64,000 nt of DNA, taken from contig NZ_BAGZ01000005.1 in NCBI RefSeq assembly GCF_000298175.1, positions 310,001 through 374,000 of the forward strand. Direction: 5' to 3'. Below, one piece after another: positions 10,261 to 20,911 of this stretch. Position 1 is the first letter of the stretch. Each line of letters begins with the position of its first letter. The stretch is from Austwickia chelonae NBRC 105200. Its GTDB lineage: Bacteria > Actinomycetota > Actinomycetes > Actinomycetales > Dermatophilaceae. The translations under genes and the position numbers were made by a program. The notes under the pieces are model-generated. The model did not search any database. It was not told where the DNA came from and saw only the letters and a program-made list of their open reading frames with translations.

Positions 10261-13203
10261 ATGGGTCCATCGACTCGTTCTGTCGTCGTCACCGGAACTG
10301 TGGCAGCTCTCGTCCTGGCTTCGGCCGCTCCCACGTTCGCATCGCCTGTCTCGGCTGCGTCCGTGGACGAGGACACAGCGCTGACGACACAGGATCCGGG
10401 TGCCGCTGACGGGCAGGAGAAGCCAGTGCGCACCGAACGTTCGTCATCCAAGGTGTCTGCCCTGGTCACCAAGCTGTCGATACCGGTGCCGTCCGAGAAC
10501 GAAGGTGAAGCCGCGAAGGCGTATCTCCGGAGGAGTTCCGCCGCTCTGGGGCTGTCCGATCCCACGGCCGAGCTGGTTCTGACCGATACCGAGAGGACGG
10601 CCACGGGATCCGTGGCCAGGTTCGCGCAGAAACACCGAGGTATCGAGATCCACGGTTCGCAGTACACGGTACGGATGCAGGGCGAAGGCGACGACCGCAA
10701 GGTCATCGGGACCAGCGGTGAGGTCTACCACGAGTTGACGGTCGACATCCGCCCGAAGGTCAATGTGGAAACAGCACGTCGGTTGGCGCTGCAGGTGATA
10801 CCGACGGGTCAGCGGTCAGGCGCCACGGCTGAGGAGGCGGGGCTGGTCGTCCTCCCCTCGGGTCGGGGTGTCCTCGCCCGTCGCATTCTGGTCTCCGCGC
10901 CGCGGGGTACCGGTACGCCGACGGTCCGGGAGATCTACGTAGATGCGCATACCGGCGCCATCCGCATGAATCAGTCGGCGATCCGCCACTCCTCCTGGGG
11001 GCCGTCGGCCTCCCCCGCCGAGAGCCATCCCACTCAGCCGGGTGAACCGCCGGAGTCCTTCGGGGGTTCATCGAGTCGGGCACCGAACACATCGAGGCCT
11101 GGCACGCCGGGGACATCGTCCCCTGTCGCTCCGTCCCCGACGACTTCTGCCCCCCGGCCGACTGCGCCGAGCGGCGATGTCGTCAGGACGACGGGTAAGA
11201 ACCACCGTGGGGAGTCGGTGCCGATCGTCCTCAAGGGCAGTGCGGGGAACTACCAGTTCATCGACGACTCCCGGAAAGAGTCCACCCCGCCGGGGAGCTC
11301 GGTACAGACCTATGACGCGCGGGGAATCGCCTGGCCGCTCCTGGTGCGGCATATGCCCAGCGAGGTGAAGCCCTTCCGGACTGAGACCGTGCCGGTGAGC
11401 GGGGCTGCTTCTCAGGCAGGAGCCATCGATGCGCATTGGGGCGCGGCTCAGGTGGTCGATTACTACCGCAGCAAGTTCGGTCGTAACGGCCTGGACGGGC
11501 GGGGGTCTCCGGTGATCTCCGTGGTCGGCGTTGTCGACATGAAGGGTGATCCGTACATCAATGCTTTCTGGGACGGTTCGAAGATGGTCTACGGCGGTAG
11601 CGGCGCGGATTACCGGCCGTTGTCGGCCAGCCTCGACATCGTCGGGCACGAGATGACGCACGGTGTCACGTCGCACACGGCCCGGTTCATCTATTACGGG
11701 CAACCGGGTGCTCTGGACGAGGCCTTCGCCGACTATTTCGGAAATGCCATCCAGCTCACGGTGAAGAAGATCGACACGAAGGCGCCGAACTCTGGTCTCG
11801 TAGGCGAGGATTCATGCATCACTTCGCCTCCGCACAAATGTGCTATCCGTGATCTGGACAAGCTGAGAACCACGCACGACGATTTCCTGGGGACTTCCGA
11901 GGACGAAGGCGGTGTCCATCTGAACGCCTCCATCGTCGGTGGCGCACTCTGGGAGATCCGCAAGAAGCTTCCGGCCGATGTCGCCGACTCCATCATGTAC
12001 ACGGCGATGACCCAGTACCTGGCGCCCTTGTCCACCTTCGTCGATGCGCGGCGAGCTGTGGTCGCAGCGGCCGAACAGGCCTCTCTACCTGCGAAGGACA
12101 TGGCTGCGGTGAATGCCGCCTTCGACCGGCGCGGCATCACCGAGGGATGGGAGAAGGAACTGGGGATGGACTCCCGCCAGCTCTACCACCACTTCGCCGG
12201 TGAGTACTCGCCTCCTTCGTCCCGTGGTGATCACTGGGTCATCAGCCGGGCCGGCCGGAACGAACGCAGCGAGCTCATCATCGGCCGCGTCGACGGGCAG
12301 GCCCGCCCTGAACGGTTCTCCCCGGACGACGGTTGGGAGCACTCCGCACCGCACACCGACGGGCGCAGCGTGGCTTGGCTCTCGACTCGGACGAACGAGA
12401 AGGGCGATGCCGAACAGCGGGTTCTGCGCAAGGACATCAAGGGTGGCCCTGTGCAGGTCATGGACTCCGGGACCTCGCTCTGGTTCGAGGAACCGAGAGT
12501 CGACGGGACTCATACGGTCTGGTCTCGTTCGAATCCCGACGGCACCCGGGATCTCTATCTGAGCGCCGGACCGGGAGCCACCCCGGTCAATGTGACGCCC
12601 GGTCCCGAAGAGTCATTCGGACCTTCGATCCGAGAAGGCAAGCTGAGCTACTTCGTCCGGCGTGGTCCTGCCGAGAAGGAGACACAGAGTCTCAACGTTC
12701 GCGATATGTCGACCGGAGTCACCCGGAGCCGACCATTGGGCAAGTCCTCGTCAGGAGAACAGATCCTCGGGCTGCGGACGATCAGTACCGGTTCCACCGT
12801 GGTGTGGACCGAGCAGGTCAACAACGGGGACGGCAATGCGGCAGTCATGGTCGCCGATCCTTCGCTGAGCCGGGTGACCACAGCTATTCCGCGTGGACCG
12901 AACAGCCCGGTACTCCCGGTGATCGATGCCAGCCCGGAAGCCATCACCTATCTCCCGGGCAGTGCAGGAGCAGATCGGCCGTTGACCAATACCTACGAAC
13001 CGAAGCTCCTCCAGATGACCATGCCGGTCTTCCATCCGCAACGCATCACCCCGGCCGGGCCTCCGCTGAGGGTCTCCTGCAACCGGGGCGCGCAGGGTGA
13101 GCCCAGCGCTGCAGAAGGTCGGCGGGTGCTCTGGCTGGATGCCACTCTGGGGCGGGTCAGCCTTGTCGTGCGTGATCATCCTGCAGGCGCATGTTCCCGA
13201 TGA
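10261..13203 (+). CDS. secreted thermolysin-like (M4) metalloprotease with C-terminal propeller-like region
   Basis: A 980-residue secreted zinc endopeptidase. Residues 1-31 form a signal peptide ending near SPVSA; an FTP/PepSY-type propeptide covers ~50-240; a Ser/Pro/Thr-rich stretch ~245-305 precedes the catalytic domain. The zinc motif is HEMTH at 463-467, the third ligand E487 lies 24 residues after the first His as in thermolysin, and H553 in GGVHLNAS matches the catalytic His. After ~640 comes an unusual extension of about 340 residues with repeated blade-like segments (e.g. GRSVAWLSTRT, THTVWSRSNPDGTRDLYL, GSTVVWTEQ), resembling TolB-type propellers. GGAGGAG sits just before the ATG. 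It is expected to degrade extracellular protein. Confidence 0.93.
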   Translation: MGPSTRSVVVTGTVAALVLASAAPTFASPVSAASVDEDTALTTQDPGAADGQEKPVRTERSSSKVSALVTKLSIPVPSENEGEAAKAYLRRSSAALGLSDPTAELVLTDTERTATGSVARFAQKHRGIEIHGSQYTVRMQGEGDDRKVIGTSGEVYHELTVDIRPKVNVETARRLALQVIPTGQRSGATAEEAGLVVLPSGRGVLARRILVSAPRGTGTPTVREIYVDAHTGAIRMNQSAIRHSSWGPSASPAESHPTQPGEPPESFGGSSSRAPNTSRPGTPGTSSPVAPSPTTSAPRPTAPSGDVVRTTGKNHRGESVPIVLKGSAGNYQFIDDSRKESTPPGSSVQTYDARGIAWPLLVRHMPSEVKPFRTETVPVSGAASQAGAIDAHWGAAQVVDYYRSKFGRNGLDGRGSPVISVVGVVDMKGDPYINAFWDGSKMVYGGSGADYRPLSASLDIVGHEMTHGVTSHTARFIYYGQPGALDEAFADYFGNAIQLTVKKIDTKAPNSGLVGEDSCITSPPHKCAIRDLDKLRTTHDDFLGTSEDEGGVHLNASIVGGALWEIRKKLPADVADSIMYTAMTQYLAPLSTFVDARRAVVAAAEQASLPAKDMAAVNAAFDRRGITEGWEKELGMDSRQLYHHFAGEYSPPSSRGDHWVISRAGRNERSELIIGRVDGQARPERFSPDDGWEHSAPHTDGRSVAWLSTRTNEKGDAEQRVLRKDIKGGPVQVMDSGTSLWFEEPRVDGTHTVWSRSNPDGTRDLYLSAGPGATPVNVTPGPEESFGPSIREGKLSYFVRRGPAEKETQSLNVRDMSTGVTRSRPLGKSSSGEQILGLRTISTGSTVVWTEQVNNGDGNAAVMVADPSLSRVTTAIPRGPNSPVLPVIDASPEAITYLPGSAGADRPLTNTYEPKLLQMTMPVFHPQRITPAGPPLRVSCNRGAQGEPSAAEGRRVLWLDATLGRVSLVVRDHPAGACSR

Positions 13204-13223
13204 TCTGAGCTGATCGGTGTTCC

Positions 13224-13264
13224 AGCGGTGGGTGTCTCCGTCTTCGTGGCGGAGGCACCCGCCG
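13224..13264. terminator. inverted repeat between convergent genes
   Basis: A GC-rich, slightly imperfect hairpin (GCGGTGGGTGTCTCCG opposite CGGAGGCACCCGCC) fills the short gap between the M4 protease and the convergent membrane-protein gene. It has no U-tract, but its position suits a two-way terminator. Confidence 0.6.
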
Positions 13265-13267
13265 TCC

Positions 13268-14248
13268 TCATCTGTCGAGCAGGTTCTCTCGGGGGATGCC
13301 GGGCTCCGGAACGTCGAATACCTTGCGGGGGTTGTCTGGTAGTACGAGGGAACCTAACGGGAAGTGGTCGACCTGGCCGAGGCCCGCAGTCCGTGGCTCC
13401 ACCGCGAATTCTGGATGATTTTCCAGGAATTCACTGCGAGCGCGTCCGCGCCGGAAGGTGACATCAGCCCGTCCGGTGTGCAACTGCCAGGTGTACCAGA
13501 ACAGATAGGGAATCATCAGGAGGAAGTTGATCAGCCCCCAGTTCAGCCAGACATCCTGACGGAACCACCCGGCCGAGCTCATGTATGCGGGGAAGAAATC
13601 CCAGTTCGCTCGGATGAACAGGTGGATGGCCAGGGTATAGGCCCGAGCCATGTAGTAGAGCTCGGGTTGGCGTTTCACCAATGGATAGAGTTCAGCGGCC
13701 AGCAGGATGCACAGGGAGCCGGCGAAATGTGGACCCGCTTCACCGTAGGTGAAGTTGAGATTCCAGGTGGTGTAGAGGAAGTTCCAGGCCCCGGTGGTGT
13801 AGGCGATGAGATCCGCCCGCCCGTCGTCACTGATCCCCATGAATTTTGGCGCAAAGGGGATCGTCACACACAACAGCACGCCGGTCAGGAAATTCCAGAC
13901 ATTTCCGGTCTCGAGGTCCTTGAGAGCAGCTTCCAGAATATTGACCGACAGTACCCCGTAGAGAAACCACATCCATTTCGGAGAGCGCAGAAACTCCCAA
14001 AACCTTCCCGGACGTTTTTCCATCATGGAGACGCGCATCAAACCCAGCACGATGATGGTGGACAGGACCGTCAGGGTCTTCACCCAGCGGAACCATCCCT
14101 CGACCTGGCCTGTGACGATCCAGATCGGGAATGTTCCGATGGCGGCAGCCCAGAACCACAGGGATACGCGATAGTTCCGTCGGAAATAGTCTGTCGCCAT
14201 GTAGAGCAGAACGATATACACCGCCATGAGTGCAAAAGTCGTCGTCAT
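13268..14248 (-). CDS. multi-pass membrane protein of unknown function (DUF5692-like?)
   Basis: A 326-residue protein with about eight or nine predicted membrane helices (for example FALMAVYIVLLYMATDYF near the N-terminus and WGLINFLLMIPYLFWYTW near residue 250) and a soluble C-terminal tail of about 60 residues ending ENLLDR. Aromatic residues are abundant (WNFLYTTWNLNFTYGEAGPH). I suspect the DUF5692 family but cannot confirm it. AGGAAAGGA precedes the ATG. It is convergent with the M4 protease and followed downstream by nothing on its own strand. Transport or a membrane enzyme role cannot be told apart from sequence alone. Confidence 0.8.
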   Translation of the reverse strand: MTTTFALMAVYIVLLYMATDYFRRNYRVSLWFWAAAIGTFPIWIVTGQVEGWFRWVKTLTVLSTIIVLGLMRVSMMEKRPGRFWEFLRSPKWMWFLYGVLSVNILEAALKDLETGNVWNFLTGVLLCVTIPFAPKFMGISDDGRADLIAYTTGAWNFLYTTWNLNFTYGEAGPHFAGSLCILLAAELYPLVKRQPELYYMARAYTLAIHLFIRANWDFFPAYMSSAGWFRQDVWLNWGLINFLLMIPYLFWYTWQLHTGRADVTFRRGRARSEFLENHPEFAVEPRTAGLGQVDHFPLGSLVLPDNPRKVFDVPEPGIPRENLLDR

Positions 14249-14410
14249 GACGCAGTCCTTTCCTCCCGGACAGTCCTTCCTTTCCGTTCCGATTGGATGC
14301 TACGACTCCAGAAGATCCGCCACCTGGTTTTCCAAGAAATGCCTTGATGTGTATTCCTGAACCGGCAAGCAAATGTTGATCCCGGGTGATCATCACGTTG
14401 AGCGGCCGGA

Positions 14411-17400
14411 TCATCCGGCCAGATGACCCCAACGGAGCGACAGCTCCGACCAGGGCCCCACAGCTGTGATCCGCCCGTCGACGATCACCGCCACCCTGTC
14501 CGCTTGAGCCAGAGCAGCCCGTTTGGATGTCGCGCCCACCACGGTCACCGAGCGCTGCCGTAGGGCCTGCCACAACTCGATCTCGGTCCGGGCATCGAGC
14601 GCGGAGGAGATGTCGTCGGCCACGAGCAGCTCGGCGTCCGCGGCCAGCGCCCGGGCCAAGGCCAGCCGCTGAACCTGCCCACCGGACAATCGAACCCCGC
14701 GATGTCCGACCAGGGAGTGCAGGCCCCCGGCCTGGTCGAGATCAGGGACGAGCCTGGCATCGTCGACCGCGCCGTCGACATCCCGCGCATGCCCGAGTTG
14801 GACGTTCTCGACGAAGGTCCCGGAAAGTACCCGTGGAACCTGAGCGACATAAGAGACCTGACCGGGACGCAGGAAGATCTCCGGGTCCTCGACAGGAATC
14901 CCGTTCCACAGCAATTCACCTCGATGATCGGTGAGACCGGCCAAAGCCCGCAGCAGGCTCGATTTCCCTGCACCGACCTGTCCGAGCAGCAGCACGAGCT
15001 CACCCCGCTCGATCTCCAGATCGACCTGTTCGACGCCGATGGTCCCGTCCTCATGCACTGCGGAGAAGGCGCGCAAGGACAATCTTTCCAAGGGAACACG
15101 CTCAGCTGCCGCCGGCTGTGGCGCCGTCCCGGCGAGCAGATCGACGCCCTCGGGGAGTCTCATCAGATCGACGCCACCGGCCATCTGATTCGTCGCCAGC
15201 TGCCAGGCACGAGTCCCGGGCGCCTCGGTGACCACTGCTCCGGCAACCCTGCCGAACCAATCGAAACCGCTCACGACGCTGACGACCAGCAAAGCAGTGG
15301 CCAGCCCCCACCATTCCCACAGTGTTCCCGCCCATGCGACGACGACCCCAGCCTGGATCAGGACACCGGGGACGCCGTCGAGGACAGCCTGCACTCGATG
15401 TTCCCGGACGGCTGCCTCGACCCGGCCTGCATCGACCTGTTGCAGATGGGCGCGCACTTGGGGGGTCCGCGCAGCAAGCTTGACCGTCCGCGCAGATTCA
15501 AGCGCAGAGACGAGAATCCGTCCGAAACGGGCGCGCGCCGCAGAGGATCTGGCAGCGGAACGACCGGCGAGCGGACGCCCGACCGCCGATGCTGCCGAGG
15601 ATCCGGCCAACACCACAGCCAGAATCACCCCGGCCAGCCACGTCCCGGCGACACATGCCGTCAGGACGGCGATGCACAAGCCGTTCACGAAATCGACCCA
15701 ACGGTCGGCATAACGGGCATAACGGTCTGCGTCCATCGCCCGGGCGACGACCTCACCCGGCGGGACAGGTTCCAGTCGACGTTGAGCTGTCTGGCCGACG
15801 AAGACGGACATGCGGACGCGTAGGAGCACCTCGATCCACCAGCGTGGATACCGGGTGACCGCTGTGACCAAGGCACACGGCCCGAGGAAGATGCTGACGA
15901 CGAGGAGAGCCGACCACTCCCACGGGAAGCTGCCACCGCCCAGTCCTTCCGCCAGGTGTCCCCAAGCAAGTCCGGTGAACACTCCTTGGGACCCGGTGGT
16001 GGAGAAGACCAGGAAAAGCAGAACCGAGAGGAGGCCCCAGGACGGACGCACCGACAGTGCGCTGGTGATCCCGCGGGCCAGCGAAGGTCCGGGATGCTGC
16101 TGCGGGCGGGTAGGAGGCACTCCACGACGCCGGATGGCACCGACCGTGCGTTCCAGTCCGGGGCCGCCGTCGGCATCAGGCCGTGTCTGCGTGTGGATGT
16201 CAGCTGATGCGGTTTCCTGCCGTTCTACGTTCCAGATCTCCGGCGCAGACTCGGCAGCCACGAGCAGCTCACGGTACGGCCCGTCCTGCCGGGCCAGGGT
16301 CGACCGTGCTCCGTGTTGGACGACGGTCCCATCGGCCAGGACGGCGATCAGCTCTGCCCGAGCGATGGTGGAGAGTCGGTGTGCGATAAGGATTCCGGTG
16401 CGTCCGCGGAGAAGCCGTTCGGAGGCGTCGACGACCAGCGCTTCGGTGAGAGGATCCATCCGTGCCGTCGCCTCATCCAGGACCACCACCCGGACGTCCC
16501 GTATGAGCAGACGCGCGAAAGCAAGTAGCTGCTCCTCCCCAGCGGAAAGCATCGTCCCACCCGGCCCCAGCAGGGTGTCCAGCCCTTGGTCGAGGCCGTC
16601 GACCCATTCGGTGAGCCCGAGTTCGGCGACGACAGCTTCGATCCGCTCACGAGGCTCGTCGGCGAACAGGGTGATGTTCTCGGCCAGGGTGCCTGCGAGG
16701 ATCTCAGTACGTTGGGTCACCACCCCGGCCGTACGACGTAACTGCTGCAGATCCAGTTCGAGTACGTCGACGCCTCCGAGGAAGACTGTTCCCGGGTCGG
16801 GATCGACAGCTCGGGAGATCAACGCCGCCAGCGTCGATTTTCCTGACCCGGTGCGGCCCACCAAGGCCAGGGTCTGTCCGGCGGGGACGGTCAGGTCCAC
16901 GTCGTGAAGGGCGAAGGACCCCTCCGTGTAAGCGAACGAGGTCTTCCGGAACTCCAGGCTCAAGGTGCCCTTGGGTAGCGTGAGCCCGCCGATCGGTTCA
17001 GGCGGCAGAGCCAGCATCTGACGCAGCCGGATGACCGCGCCGAGGCCGGCTTGGAGATCAGGGAGTTGATCGGCGACCCGCGCGATGTGCCCGACAAAGG
17101 TGCTCGTGACCAGGAAGAGAGTCACTAGTTGTCCGACCGACATCTGCCCGGCCCAGACGAGCCCTGTCCCCGCACAGACCACCGCGGCCAGAAGTGCGTG
17201 AAGGACGAGACTTGCCCGTAGAGTCACTCGCCGCTCCAGCAGAAGAACCTCGAGGAAGCGTGCATGGACCGTAGCCGAGAGTCTGGCCAATCGTTGTATG
17301 GCGAAGGCCTGCCCCAGACTCGTTCGTAGGTCGTCCCGCCCGGTGACACCTTCCTCGAGGACTGCCGCATGGTCGGTCCACGCAGCTTCTTCGACAACCT

Positions 17401-17986
17401 TCCGCTCCGCGATAGGGCCCAGCAACGGATGCACCAGAAACAGCGTCGCCACGACGAACACCGGGAAGACGATCAGGGAAGGCCACCAGGTGAAAACGGC
17501 GACGAAGAGCATCGGCACCGTGGTGCTGATCGCCCTGAGGACCATCCACACCTGAAGCCGGACCAGTGATCCGACCTCGCGGGTGTCGTCGTCGACCCGA
17601 TCGAGGACCTCTCCGACCGCTTGCTCGGACAGTGCGGAGAGAGGCTGGTCGAGTGCAGCGTCGAGAAGGTCTTCCCGCAGTCTTCCCTCGGCCCGATCCG
17701 TCGCCCCGGCCCACAGATAGCGGCCCAAGGTGTCCAGGAGCGCGCCGCCGATCACGCAGATCGCGAGCACTGCCACGGTGGGAGCTGTAGCTTGCTCTGC
17801 CAGGCGGCCTGCAAGCACTGCCCCGCCCGCCGAACCGAGAGCGCCGACGGCCAAGACACCGACCGCTGCCACGGCTGCCGGGGTCCGTAGTCGCTGCCAG
17901 GTCACAGTAGGTGTTTCGCGGGTCCGACCGTTCCCGGTGGGATGATGCAACCCCGGACGATCCGACGAAAGATGCAAATCGGTCAC
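14411..17986 (-). CDS. fused ABC exporter, TMD-NBD-TMD-NBD in one chain
   Basis: An 1191-residue protein in which two ABC-exporter half-transporters are joined. Half 1 has membrane helices at ~35-330, Walker A GRTGSGKST near 380, signature LSAGEEQ near 480, Walker B VVVLDEA near 503 and H-loop LIAHRLST near 535. Half 2 has helices at ~665-930, Walker A GQVGAGKSS near 1005, signature LSGGQ near 1100, Walker B LLVADD near 1123 (Asp for the catalytic Glu) and no H-loop His (GATSKR). Thus one composite site is canonical and the other degenerate, as in heterodimeric exporters. The start is a GTG at 17986. The substrate is unknown; lipid, peptide or drug export are possible. It stands alone on the minus strand. 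Confidence 0.92.
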   Translation of the reverse strand: MTDLHLSSDRPGLHHPTGNGRTRETPTVTWQRLRTPAAVAAVGVLAVGALGSAGGAVLAGRLAEQATAPTVAVLAICVIGGALLDTLGRYLWAGATDRAEGRLREDLLDAALDQPLSALSEQAVGEVLDRVDDDTREVGSLVRLQVWMVLRAISTTVPMLFVAVFTWWPSLIVFPVFVVATLFLVHPLLGPIAERKVVEEAAWTDHAAVLEEGVTGRDDLRTSLGQAFAIQRLARLSATVHARFLEVLLLERRVTLRASLVLHALLAAVVCAGTGLVWAGQMSVGQLVTLFLVTSTFVGHIARVADQLPDLQAGLGAVIRLRQMLALPPEPIGGLTLPKGTLSLEFRKTSFAYTEGSFALHDVDLTVPAGQTLALVGRTGSGKSTLAALISRAVDPDPGTVFLGGVDVLELDLQQLRRTAGVVTQRTEILAGTLAENITLFADEPRERIEAVVAELGLTEWVDGLDQGLDTLLGPGGTMLSAGEEQLLAFARLLIRDVRVVVLDEATARMDPLTEALVVDASERLLRGRTGILIAHRLSTIARAELIAVLADGTVVQHGARSTLARQDGPYRELLVAAESAPEIWNVERQETASADIHTQTRPDADGGPGLERTVGAIRRRGVPPTRPQQHPGPSLARGITSALSVRPSWGLLSVLLFLVFSTTGSQGVFTGLAWGHLAEGLGGGSFPWEWSALLVVSIFLGPCALVTAVTRYPRWWIEVLLRVRMSVFVGQTAQRRLEPVPPGEVVARAMDADRYARYADRWVDFVNGLCIAVLTACVAGTWLAGVILAVVLAGSSAASAVGRPLAGRSAARSSAARARFGRILVSALESARTVKLAARTPQVRAHLQQVDAGRVEAAVREHRVQAVLDGVPGVLIQAGVVVAWAGTLWEWWGLATALLVVSVVSGFDWFGRVAGAVVTEAPGTRAWQLATNQMAGGVDLMRLPEGVDLLAGTAPQPAAAERVPLERLSLRAFSAVHEDGTIGVEQVDLEIERGELVLLLGQVGAGKSSLLRALAGLTDHRGELLWNGIPVEDPEIFLRPGQVSYVAQVPRVLSGTFVENVQLGHARDVDGAVDDARLVPDLDQAGGLHSLVGHRGVRLSGGQVQRLALARALAADAELLVADDISSALDARTEIELWQALRQRSVTVVGATSKRAALAQADRVAVIVDGRITAVGPWSELSLRWGHLAG

Positions 17987-18117
17987 ATCAACCAGATCCT
18001 AGAGATCTTCGGTTCTCATCGCACTTGATTATTCGATGCCGACAAAGGCTTTCTCGTTTCCCAGGCGAGCGGGAGTGCCAGCACGTCGCCGGTCGACCAC
18101 AAACCTGCCGGGATGAC

Positions 18118-18157
18118 GAGAAGGCCTGGCACACCCACGGGTGTGCCAGGCCTTCTC
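18118..18157 (-). terminator. terminator hairpin after pnp
   Basis: A perfect 19-bp inverted repeat (GAGAAGGCCTGGCACACCC and its complement) with an almost empty loop lies 18 bases beyond the pnp stop. No U-tract follows on the minus strand. Confidence 0.8.
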
Positions 18158-18175
18158 TGGGTGTTCCCTCAGAGA

Positions 18176-20677
18176 TCAGCTCTCGTCGGAGGAACCGTTC
18201 GTCCCCTCGCTCGATGCGCCGTTGTCACGACGCGGGCGACGGCGACGGCTGCGCTGACGACGTTCACCACGTTCGCCGTCCTCGGGGCGAGCCGAGTTCT
18301 CATCCTCGGAGGAGGCGTCCGCGTTGCTCCGCTCGCTGTTCTCCGGGCGGGGGCGACGCTCACGCCGGTCCCCGTCGCGGCTTCCGCGATCACCCCGGTT
18401 GGCGCGGCGCTCTGCTTCTTCAGCGGCTGCAGCGTCAGCTGCGGCCTGCTGCTCCTCGGTGAGCACCGCTCCCAGGGAGAGCTTGCCCCGCGGGTCGATC
18501 TCCTTGAGCTCGACCTGGACTTTCTGCCCGATGGACAGCACATCCTCGACGGAGTCGATCCGCTTGCCACCCACGAGTTTACGCACCTCGGAGATGTGCA
18601 GCAGGCCGTCCTTGCCCGGGAGCAGGGAGATGAATGCTCCGAAGGTCGTGGTCTTGACCACGGTACCGAGGAAGCGCTCCCCGATCTCAGGCATCGTCGG
18701 GTTGGCGATGGCGTTGATCGCGGTCCGCGCAGCCTCGGCGCTCGGTCCGTCGGTGGCACCGATGTAGACGGTGCCGTCGTCCTCGATGGAGATCTCCGCG
18801 CCGGTGTCTTCCTGGATCTGGTTGATCATCTTGCCCTTCGGGCCGATGACCTCACCGATCTTGTCCACCGGAACCTTCACGGAGATGACACGCGGAGCGT
18901 GCGGGCTCATCTCGTCCGGCACGTCGATGGCCTCGTTCATCACATCGAGGATGTACAGACGCGCATCCCGGGCCTGGGTGAGCGCACCGGCCAACACCGA
19001 AGCGGGGATACCGTCCAGCTTCGTGTCCAGCTGGATCGCCGTGACGAACTCCCGAGTTCCGGCGACCTTGAAGTCCATGTCGCCGAAGGCGTCCTCCGCA
19101 CCGAGGATGTCGGTGAGTGCCGCGTACTGGGTTTCCCCGTCAAGCTCAGCACTGACCAGACCCATCGCGATGCCCGCGACCGGCGCGCGCAGCGGCACGC
19201 CAGCGTTGAGCAGCGACAGCGTCGAGGCGCAGACCGAACCCATCGAGGTCGACCCATTGGAGCCCAGTGCCTCGGAGACCTGACGGATCGCGTAGGGGAA
19301 CTCCTCACGGGTCGGCAGGACCGGCATCAGGGCGCGCTCCGCGAGGGCTCCGTGGCCGATCTCGCGACGCTTCGGCGAACCCACGCGGCCCGTCTCACCG
19401 GTCGAATACGGCGGGAAGTTGTAGTTGTGCATGTAACGCTTGCGCGTCGTGGGCGACAGGGTGTCGAGCTGCTGTTCCATCCGGAGCATGTTCAGCGTGG
19501 TGACCCCCATGATCTGGGTCTCGCCGCGCTCGAAGATCGCCGAGCCGTGCACCCGCGGGAGCACCTCGACCTCGGCGCCCAGTGCACGGATGTCGGCCAG
19601 GCCACGCCCGTCGATGCGGACCTTGTCGCGCAGGATCCGCTCACGGACCAGGGACTTCTGCAGCGAACGGTAGGCGGAGGAGATCTCCTTCTCCCGCCCC
19701 TCGAACGGCTTGCCCTCACCGGCGAGCTCTGCTTTGAGCTCGTCCTTCAGCTCGTCCAGCTGGGATTCGCGTTCCTGCTTGCCTGCGATCTGCAGCAGCC
19801 CGCGAAGCTTCTCGGCGGCAGCAGCTTCGACAGCGTCGTAGGCGTCCTGTTCGTAGTCCAGGAAGATCGGGAATTCGATCGGTGTGATGCCGTCCTTGGC
19901 GCGTTTCTTCTCGGCCAGTTCGGCCTGAGCGCGGCAGAGCGTGGCGATGAACCTCTTCGCAGCCTCGAGTCCCTGGGCGACGACCTCTTCGGTGGGCGCC
20001 TGGGCGCCTTCCTTCTTCACCAGGTTCCAGGTGGAGTCGGTGGCCTCGGCCTCGACCATCATGATGGCCACGTCGTCCGACTCGGCGGAGTCGCCCTCGG
20101 CGACGATCCGACCGGCGACGACCATGTCGAAACAGGACTTCTCGATGTCACTGAAGTTGGGGAAAGCAACCCACTGCCCGTCGATGAGCGACATGCGCAC
20201 ACCGCCGACCGGGCCGCTGAACGGCAGCCCGGAGATCTGGGTGGATGCGCTCGCTGCGTTGATCGCCAGGACGTCGTACTGGTGATCGGGGTTGAGCGCC
20301 AACACGGTGATGACGACCTGGACCTCGTTGCGCAGGCCCTTCGTGAAGGTGGGCCGCAACGGCCGGTCGATGAGTCGACAGGTCAGGATGGCATCGGTGG
20401 ACGGACGGCCTTCCCTGCGGAAGAAGCTGCCGGGGATCCGTCCCGCAGCGTACATCCGCTCCTCGACGTCGACGGTCAGCGGGAAGAAGTCGAACTGGTC
20501 CTTGGGGGACTTACCGGCTGTGGTGGTGGACAGCAGCGTGGTCTCATCATCCAGGTAGGCCGTGACCGATCCTGCTGCTTGCTTGGCCAGACGCCCGGTC
20601 TCGAAACGGACCTTGCGGGTGCCGAAGCGACCGTTGTCGATCGTGGCTTCGGCGAAAGTGATCTCTGGACCCTCCAT
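18176..20677 (-). CDS. pnp: polyribonucleotide nucleotidyltransferase (PNPase)
   Basis: An 833-residue 3'-5' phosphorolytic exoribonuclease of the RNA degradosome, also able to make tails. Two RNase PH-like domains cover ~10-240 and ~340-570 (active-site stretch [18 protein letters not shown] and [19 protein letters not shown]), followed by a KH domain ([20 protein letters not shown], ~610-630) and an S1 domain ([11 protein letters not shown], ~680). The last ~90 residues form a charged Arg/Glu/Asp-rich tail with Ser, typical of actinobacterial PNPase. The start at 20677 is chosen because AGGAGG lies six bases before it; an upstream in-frame start at 20710 lacks this. rpsO lies directly upstream, the standard rpsO-pnp order. 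Confidence 0.97.
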   Translation of the reverse strand: MEGPEITFAEATIDNGRFGTRKVRFETGRLAKQAAGSVTAYLDDETTLLSTTTAGKSPKDQFDFFPLTVDVEERMYAAGRIPGSFFRREGRPSTDAILTCRLIDRPLRPTFTKGLRNEVQVVITVLALNPDHQYDVLAINAASASTQISGLPFSGPVGGVRMSLIDGQWVAFPNFSDIEKSCFDMVVAGRIVAEGDSAESDDVAIMMVEAEATDSTWNLVKKEGAQAPTEEVVAQGLEAAKRFIATLCRAQAELAEKKRAKDGITPIEFPIFLDYEQDAYDAVEAAAAEKLRGLLQIAGKQERESQLDELKDELKAELAGEGKPFEGREKEISSAYRSLQKSLVRERILRDKVRIDGRGLADIRALGAEVEVLPRVHGSAIFERGETQIMGVTTLNMLRMEQQLDTLSPTTRKRYMHNYNFPPYSTGETGRVGSPKRREIGHGALAERALMPVLPTREEFPYAIRQVSEALGSNGSTSMGSVCASTLSLLNAGVPLRAPVAGIAMGLVSAELDGETQYAALTDILGAEDAFGDMDFKVAGTREFVTAIQLDTKLDGIPASVLAGALTQARDARLYILDVMNEAIDVPDEMSPHAPRVISVKVPVDKIGEVIGPKGKMINQIQEDTGAEISIEDDGTVYIGATDGPSAEAARTAINAIANPTMPEIGERFLGTVVKTTTFGAFISLLPGKDGLLHISEVRKLVGGKRIDSVEDVLSIGQKVQVELKEIDPRGKLSLGAVLTEEQQAAADAAAAEEAERRANRGDRGSRDGDRRERRPRPENSERSNADASSEDENSARPEDGERGERRQRSRRRRPRRDNGASSEGTNGSSDES

Positions 20678-20744
20678 CGGGCCCTCCTCTTCTCTTCGTA
20701 CGGGCCGCACGCATCATCGTTGTGCGTCGGCTCTTCCTCAATTC

Positions 20745-20772
20745 ACGTGATGTCTCCCGAGGGACATCACGT
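20745..20772 (-). promoter_or_regulatory. hairpin in the pnp leader
   Basis: A perfect 10-bp inverted repeat (ACGTGATGTC / GACATCACGT, 8-nt loop) lies about 70 bases before the pnp start. In other bacteria (E. coli, Streptomyces) a structured rpsO-pnp leader is cut by RNase III and used for pnp autoregulation; the same role here is inference. Confidence 0.5.
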
Positions 20773-20911
20773 TTCCTAACTACACATCCCGGGTCGTCTC
20801 GTCCGCTCGACCCGCCGCAGCCCCTGACGTCACAATATGACGCCCGGGCCTCGGGCGCTGAACGGTCCCGATGACCGCTTCACACCCGTTCCCCCGAAAA
20901 TATGCGAAAGA

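Noticed and set aside
18113-20779. 888-codon plus-strand frame opposite pnp
   Set aside because: Antisense artefact of pnp; no start signal or family motif.
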